NCBI GenBank assembly: GCA_005877775.1
Contig: VBOJ01000073.1
Coordinates: 1-48,387 of the forward strand
Source of the DNA: Nitrospirota bacterium
GTDB taxonomy: Bacteria > Nitrospirota > Nitrospiria > Nitrospirales > Nitrospiraceae
Reading direction: 5' to 3'
Length of the DNA stretch: 48,387 nucleotides
The notes below the pieces were generated by a model that ran no database searches, had not been told where the DNA came from, and worked only from the letters and a program-made list of their open reading frames with translations. The position numbers and the translations under genes are program-made. Below are positions 43,976 through 48,387 of the stretch, in pieces; within the stretch, counting starts at the first letter, position 1, and the number at the start of each line of letters is the position of its first letter.

Positions 43976-44896
43976 ATGCGGCATGTCGTCATCATCGGAT
44001 CAGGGCCGGCCGGGTTGACCGCTGCGATTTACACTGCGCGGGCTAATCTGTCGCCCCTATTGATCGAAGGCTTGCGGGCCGGCGGCCAGTTGACCACCAC
44101 GACTGAGGTAGAAAACTACCCGGGCTTTCACCATGCGATTATGGGGCCGGACCTGATGAGAGAGATGCGCGCGCAGGCCGAACGGTTCGGAACCGAATTT
44201 GTGGCCGGCGAGGTCACCGCCGTGGATCTCAAGCGCAGCCCGCTCAGCCTGACGGTTAATGGTGAGGAACGCCTGGAAACCAAGACGCTCATCATCGCCT
44301 CTGGCGCGTCGGCCATTCAGCTCGGCATTCCCGGCGAATCCCGACTCATGGGGCACGGTGTCTCGACCTGCGCTACCTGCGACGGCTATTTCTTCCGAGG
44401 CAAAGAACTGGTCGTGGTCGGCGGCGGCGACAGCGCGATGGAAGAAGCCACGTTCCTCACAAAGTTTGCCACCCGTGTGTCTGTCGTCCACCGACGGGAT
44501 AAGTTACGGGCATCCAAGATCATGCAGGACCGAGCGTTCAAGAATGAGAAGGTCACCTTTATCTGGAACTCGGTTGTGGACGACATTCTGGGAGATAAGG
44601 TGGTCACCGGAGTCCGTGTGCGAAACGTAGAGACAGGTCGAACTTCGGAATTGAACTGTGCGGGCGTGTTTGTGGCCATCGGCCACAGTCCCAACACCAG
44701 CCTGTTCGCAGGCCAGATCGAGATGGACACCAAGGGCTATATCCTGACCAAGAACGGGACCGCCACGAACGTGCCGGGAGTATTTGCAGCCGGGGATGTC
44801 CAGGATTCCCGCTATCGGCAGGCCGTCACCGCCGCAGGCTCTGGCTGCATGGCCGCGATGGATGCTGAGCGATACCTCGAAAGCCGTGAGGGGTAA
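43976..44896 (+). CDS. trxB: Thioredoxin reductase
   Basis: The 306-residue product has FAD motif GSGPAGLTAAIY, the redox pair STCATCDG (Cys132, Cys135), the NADPH motif VVGGGDSAMEEA and the C-terminal GVFAAGDVQD. It reduces thioredoxin with NADPH. The last codons (SREG-stop) are made by the start of the heptamer repeat. It lies between coaE and thiI. Confidence 0.96.
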   Translation: MRHVVIIGSGPAGLTAAIYTARANLSPLLIEGLRAGGQLTTTTEVENYPGFHHAIMGPDLMREMRAQAERFGTEFVAGEVTAVDLKRSPLSLTVNGEERLETKTLIIASGASAIQLGIPGESRLMGHGVSTCATCDGYFFRGKELVVVGGGDSAMEEATFLTKFATRVSVVHRRDKLRASKIMQDRAFKNEKVTFIWNSVVDDILGDKVVTGVRVRNVETGRTSELNCAGVFVAIGHSPNTSLFAGQIEMDTKGYILTKNGTATNVPGVFAAGDVQDSRYRQAVTAAGSGCMAAMDAERYLESREG

Positions 44897-44963
44897 GGCG
44901 TGAGGCGTAAGGCGAGTTTGTCTTTCCTTTTACCCCTGACGCCTCACACCTAACGCCTCACGG
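44884..44963. repeat. Heptamer-type inverted repeat between trxB and thiI
   Basis: Units GTGAGGG, GTAAGGC, GTGAGGC, GTAAGGC run on the left, CTGACGC, CTCACAC, CTAACGC, CTCACGG on the right. The 24-nt arms (44884-44907 and 44940-44963) pair with three mismatches. The left arm starts inside trxB. It could end part of the transcript or shield its 3' end. Confidence 0.65.
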
Positions 44964-44971
44964 TCGTTGCT

Positions 44972-46156
44972 ATGAGATGCGCGATTCTCCACTACCACGA
45001 ATTGGCCCTCAAGGGTCGCAACCGGCCCTACTTCGAGCATCGGCTCGCGCGCCATCTTCGACTCGCCCTTCGCGACCTCGGTGTGACGCAGGTTGCTCCC
45101 TTGCCCGGACGTATTCGCGTCACCCTCGGGGAGGACACAGCCTGGGAATTGGTGAAAGCCCGACTTGCCAAAGTCTTTGGAGTCGTGCATTTCTCGCTCG
45201 CCCAGTCGGTGCCGCTGACCCCGGACCTGCCCGCAACGCTGGAGGCGATGAAATCAGCCATCGGGGAAATGGTGCGCGAGCAGCAGTTCAACACGTTCCG
45301 CGTCTCAGCGAAGCGCGCCGACAAACGCTTCCCCATGACTTCGATGGATATCGAGCGGGAGATTGGCGCCCACGTCTGCGCCCTGACCGCCAAGCGGGTC
45401 AGTCTCAGCAACCCGGACCTGACCATCTCCGTCGAGATGCTGACCAAGGAGGCCTACTATTCCGTCAAGCGTGAGGCCGGCCCCGGCGGACTGCCGACCG
45501 GCAGCAGCGGCAAGGTAGCCTGCCTCATCTCCGGCGGCATTGATTCCCCTGTGGCGGCTTACCGTATGATGAAACGCGCGTGCAGGGCAGTCTTCGTGCA
45601 CTTCCACGGACGGCCCTACGTCAGCCGTGCCTCTGAAGAAAAGGTCCGTGAGATCGTCGAAGCGCTGACGCAGTACCAACTCTATTCGCGACTGTACCTG
45701 GTCCCGTTCGGCGACATTCAGCGGAAGATTGTGCTGGGAGCACCGGCGCCATTCCGGATCGTTCTGTACCGCCGGATGATGGTGCGGATTGCCGAGGAAT
45801 TGGCGCGACGCGAGCGGTGTTGGGCGCTGGTCACCGGCGACAGTCTGGGGCAGGTGGCGTCACAGACACCGGAGAACCTCAGCGTGGTGGAAGAGGCAGC
45901 TCAGCTTCCGATTCTCCGTCCGCTGATCGGCATGGACAAGATCGAGATCACGGAACAGGCTCAACGGATCGGCACCTTCGAGACCTCCATCGAACCGGAT
46001 CAGGATTGCTGCAAACTGTTCGTGCCGCTTCATCCCAGCACCAAGACCAGCCTGGACCATCTCAGAAAGATCGAGCAGGGGTTTGACCTCGGCGCGCTTG
46101 TCAAGCAGGGCTTAGAACAAGTGGAGCTGGCTGAGTTCAAATTCCCTGCTCACTAA
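44972..46156 (+). CDS. thiI: tRNA 4-thiouridine sulfurtransferase
   Basis: The 394-residue product has an N-terminal ferredoxin-like and THUMP region (to about 165) and the PP-loop ISGGIDSPVAA (187-196), which adenylates U8 of tRNA. The Cys pair in QDCCKLF is seen near residue 350. The C-terminal rhodanese domain of E. coli ThiI is absent, as in many bacteria, so sulfur must come from a separate protein. It follows trxB by 75 bp. The stop overlaps that of the SRPBCC gene by 4 bp. Confidence 0.95.
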   Translation: MRCAILHYHELALKGRNRPYFEHRLARHLRLALRDLGVTQVAPLPGRIRVTLGEDTAWELVKARLAKVFGVVHFSLAQSVPLTPDLPATLEAMKSAIGEMVREQQFNTFRVSAKRADKRFPMTSMDIEREIGAHVCALTAKRVSLSNPDLTISVEMLTKEAYYSVKREAGPGGLPTGSSGKVACLISGGIDSPVAAYRMMKRACRAVFVHFHGRPYVSRASEEKVREIVEALTQYQLYSRLYLVPFGDIQRKIVLGAPAPFRIVLYRRMMVRIAEELARRERCWALVTGDSLGQVASQTPENLSVVEEAAQLPILRPLIGMDKIEITEQAQRIGTFETSIEPDQDCCKLFVPLHPSTKTSLDHLRKIEQGFDLGALVKQGLEQVELAEFKFPAH

Positions 46157-46743
46157 GGCGATCGCTCCGCGACCCTTTCCCTTAAAATCCGGAAATGAGT
46201 TTCAAGGTTCCGCCGGAGCTCCATGGCCATGAGCCAATCCGGGGCCCAGGTGTCCACTTCCACCAGGAGCTCGAATTCCGCGCGCGTCACGGCTCCGGAG
46301 CCATCCGGGCTGAGTTTCCAGGTCCGGTGATACCGCTTGAAATCCCCCGCAACCAATGTGGTGACCAGTCCCCCGTCCGGCAGCTCACGAGACTCACAGA
46401 GTAGCCGGCGTTCGCCGGGCAGAAGAGCGTGTTTGATGTAGAGATCGGTCAGGACACGGTCATCGCGCCGTTCAAGATGGGCAAGACGCATACGGACACC
46501 AAACAGCTCAGGCCACTTCGCATAGTCCGTCAGGACGGTCTGTACGATTCCGGGCGGAGCCTGGAGACGAAGGGTGGCCACAGCCCGCACGCCGCCGGCA
46601 GGCTCGATGCGGACCTCCAGCTTTGCCGGATCATCAGGAGCAGACCAGGCAGGAGGAAGAAGCTGATCGAGACCCCCGAGGGCATTCAGAGACGCAACGA
46701 CAAGCAACACCATTGCTCGTCGTGTGCTTGGTAAGCGCACCAT
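46153..46743 (-). CDS. SRPBCC/START-like exported protein
   Basis: A signal peptide (about 34 residues) is followed by the polyketide-cyclase/START-type fold: RLQAPPGIVQTVLTDYAKWPELFG, VLTDLYIKHALLPGERRLLC and FKRYHRTWKLSPDG. It could bind a hydrophobic ligand in the periplasm. The gene converges on thiI. Function unknown. Confidence 0.88.
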   Translation of the reverse strand: MVRLPSTRRAMVLLVVASLNALGGLDQLLPPAWSAPDDPAKLEVRIEPAGGVRAVATLRLQAPPGIVQTVLTDYAKWPELFGVRMRLAHLERRDDRVLTDLYIKHALLPGERRLLCESRELPDGGLVTTLVAGDFKRYHRTWKLSPDGSGAVTRAEFELLVEVDTWAPDWLMAMELRRNLETHFRILRERVAERSP

Positions 46744-46788
46744 GACTGGATGCTCGCGAGTCTGCGCCGGTCAGGAACTCACACGTCT

Positions 46789-47901
46789 CTACCCGATGAT
46801 GACTTCGAGCAGGCGCTGGTGAATGCGGCGGACTCGTTCAAGCTGGCCTTTGGCCGGAAAACGCTCATAGAACCCTTCGGCCCGAAATTCTTTCGTCAGC
46901 CCGGCCCAAGGCTTGAGGGTATCCGCGAAGGGTTTGGGGGATTTGTCTAGCTCCCACTGCCCCATCAGCTTGCGGTCCACGATGAGGTCGTCCAGCACCC
47001 GGATCAGCGCCTTGAGCGACACGTCGCGCGTGAAGGTGTACCGCTCATTGTTCCCCCAGACCTCGCTCATGACCTCTTTTGCACCTTTCAAATAATCCCG
47101 CACGAGGGCGTAGCACTTGTCGGTTCTCGTGCCGAGGTGTGACTCGATCCAGCGACCGTGGTGCTTCACCAGCTTGTGTAACTCGTTGAACATCTCTGAC
47201 TGGAGAATCCATTTCTCCTGCTTGCTCCGCCCCCCCAATCGATTGATCTTGTACTGGAGCGGAGAGTCGGCCTCGCCATAGAGCAGGTTGACCACTTTCG
47301 CCGCGAACTTCTTCTCCGGACTTTCCCACGAAACCTTTTCGTAGAGGTCTACCAAGTGGGAGCGGTTGATGCGCGTGTGCGTGGAGTTGATGATGACGAA
47401 CATCTCCGTCGCAAACTCAGCGCTCCGGCCGTCGAAGAGCACGCAGGGCACCTCGACCTTGTCGATTTCGTCCGGGTGATGCTCTCTGAAGAAGCGCAGC
47501 CCGGCGATTCGGTGCTGGCCGTCAATGATCAGATACTTGCCCTTCGGCTCGCTCAGGTGCCCGATGGAGTCGGAACCATCCAGCTTGCGGAAGTTCAAGG
47601 TTTCATCGGTGAAGAGCAGCACGGTGCCAGGCACCATCGGCTGCGCGACCACGGTCTCATAGAAATTGACGATCTGTTTGATCTTCTGGCGATTCAGGAC
47701 ACGCTGAAAGCTTCGCTCGTTTCGTTCGATGCTCGAAATGAATTGGGCGACCTCATCATGCTCCGAGATTCGGCCCTGCGGGATCTCTTCTCCCTCGAAG
47801 TAGTATCGACTGGTAAACCGAACCTTGTCCAGAAGGTCGGCCGCCTTATAGGAAATGAAATAAAAGATGCTGTCTTTCTGCTTTACGCGCGTCGCAAGCA
47901 T
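46789..47901 (-). CDS. DGQHR-domain protein (DndB/DpdB-like)
   Basis: The 370-residue product has the signature KYLIIDGQHRIAGLRFF near residue 125 and a following FVIINSTHTRINRSHL. This is the DGQHR domain of DndB-type proteins, which regulate DNA phosphorothioation, and of DpdB in 7-deazaguanine DNA modification. No dnd or dpd genes are in view, so the role is open. The ATG has AAGGAG ahead. PolX lies upstream on the same strand, 25 bp away. Confidence 0.9.
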   Translation of the reverse strand: MLATRVKQKDSIFYFISYKAADLLDKVRFTSRYYFEGEEIPQGRISEHDEVAQFISSIERNERSFQRVLNRQKIKQIVNFYETVVAQPMVPGTVLLFTDETLNFRKLDGSDSIGHLSEPKGKYLIIDGQHRIAGLRFFREHHPDEIDKVEVPCVLFDGRSAEFATEMFVIINSTHTRINRSHLVDLYEKVSWESPEKKFAAKVVNLLYGEADSPLQYKINRLGGRSKQEKWILQSEMFNELHKLVKHHGRWIESHLGTRTDKCYALVRDYLKGAKEVMSEVWGNNERYTFTRDVSLKALIRVLDDLIVDRKLMGQWELDKSPKPFADTLKPWAGLTKEFRAEGFYERFPAKGQLERVRRIHQRLLEVIIG

Positions 47902-47926
47902 GGTGTCTCCTTCTCAATAATTCATG

Positions 47927-48387
47927 TCAGCGATGACCTGTGGTAAGCGCCGGCAAAATCTCCTGCGGTCCTAACGTATTGATCACATCAGACGGTTCCA
48001 GCGCTCCCTTTCGGGCCACGTTCACTCCGAAGGGCACATCTTCCAAGCCCTCCGTGGCATGGGCGTCGGGGTTGATGCTCACCCTTACGCCCTGTTCCTT
48101 CGCATAGCGGCAGAGCCGCCAGTCAAGATCGAGCCGGTGGGGATTCGCATTGATCTCCACGATCTTTCCATACTGCTTGGCTGCGTCTATCACCCGCTTC
48201 ATGTCAATCTGGTAGCCTTCGCGCGACAGCAGCAACCGGCCAGTGGGATGGCCCAACATCGTTACATAGGGATTAGCCAGAGCCCGAATGACACGCGCTG
48301 TCTGTTCTTCCTCCGGTAAGCTGAACCGGCTGTGTACGGATCCGATGACAAAATCAAACCGAGCCAGGACATCATCCGGATAGTCCA
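47927..48387 (-). CDS. polX: DNA polymerase/3'-5' exonuclease PolX-type PHP domain, partial (N-terminus off window)
   Basis: The frame is open to the window edge. The last 153 residues show the PHP domain: FDFVIGSVHSRFSLPEEEQ, MLGHPTGRLLLSREGYQIDM, IVEINANPHRLDLDWRLCRYA and VSINPDAHATEGLEDVPFGVN. Metal-binding His and Asp residues are present. The rest of PolX (polymerase and thumb) lies outside. It is a DNA-repair enzyme. Confidence 0.9.
   Translation of the reverse strand, partial: DYPDDVLARFDFVIGSVHSRFSLPEEEQTARVIRALANPYVTMLGHPTGRLLLSREGYQIDMKRVIDAAKQYGKIVEINANPHRLDLDWRLCRYAKEQGVRVSINPDAHATEGLEDVPFGVNVARKGALEPSDVINTLGPQEILPALTTGHR

Noticed and set aside
46789-47901. Full DNA phosphorothioation system
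   Set aside because: Only the DGQHR-domain protein is present; no dndACDE-like genes can be seen in the window.

Overview
This window most resembles a chromosomal segment of a GC-rich, diderm, free-living bacterium of the Nitrospira type (Nitrospirota). That assignment is an inference. It rests on a PEP-CTERM/exosortase-style exopolysaccharide (EPS) locus, many lipoproteins and exported proteins of unknown function, and the mix of housekeeping genes. No rRNA or marker gene fixes the taxonomy. I recognised no tRNA, rRNA, CRISPR array or intact insertion sequence.

Region 1 (1-22.2 kb, all on the minus strand) is one long EPS assembly and decoration locus. Reading in the direction of transcription it starts with a NusG-paralogue antiterminator (22197). 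An outer-membrane beta-barrel protein, a Wza-type export protein, a Wzz-type chain-length protein, a tyrosine autokinase, an undecaprenyl-phosphate sugar transferase and an O-antigen-ligase-type polymerase follow. Next come a glycosyltransferase, a flavin-dependent (luciferase-like) monooxygenase, an adenylation-enzyme remnant, a carbamoyltransferase lacking most of its transfer domain, and an acyl carrier protein. The locus ends with a GNAT-like protein, a CelD/BcsL-type acyltransferase, a DegT-type aminotransferase, a hexapeptide-acetyltransferase/CelD fusion, a polysaccharide deacetylase, a flippase and an asparagine-synthase-type amidotransferase that runs off the window. The most striking observation is that three enzymes of this locus have lost their cores by deletion while their ends remain: the adenylation enzyme, the carbamoyltransferase and a WecB-type epimerase. 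Two of the three deletions are in frame and lie in adjacent genes.

Region 2 (22.2-23.4 kb) has no intact gene on the minus strand. It holds short remnants of glmS (N-terminus) and of a CCA-adding/poly(A) polymerase family gene (C-terminus), a strong RNA hairpin ahead of the NusG paralogue, and a possible 30-codon ORF before a small exported protein gene that ends at a strong terminator.

Region 3 (24-31.5 kb) carries a three-gene operon (TVP38 membrane protein, MerA-like flavoprotein, DUF3047 protein), an S1/P1 nuclease, a TPR protein and a glycogen-debranching-type enzyme. Region 4 (31.6-42 kb) has a large GH63-like glucosidase, a four-gene envelope cassette with an M48 metalloprotease and lipoproteins, a sulfite-oxidase-like molybdoprotein (with a broken copy of its 5' end 3.3 kb away), a DUF3565 protein, a PrsW-type protease and several small proteins.

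Region 5 (42-48.4 kb) has a beta-helix surface protein, the coaE-trxB-thiI cluster, an SRPBCC protein, an orphan DGQHR-domain (DndB-like) protein and the end of a PolX-type DNA polymerase. Three intergenic sites (31.5, 43.2 and 44.9 kb) carry different 7-nt-periodic repeats folded as inverted pairs.
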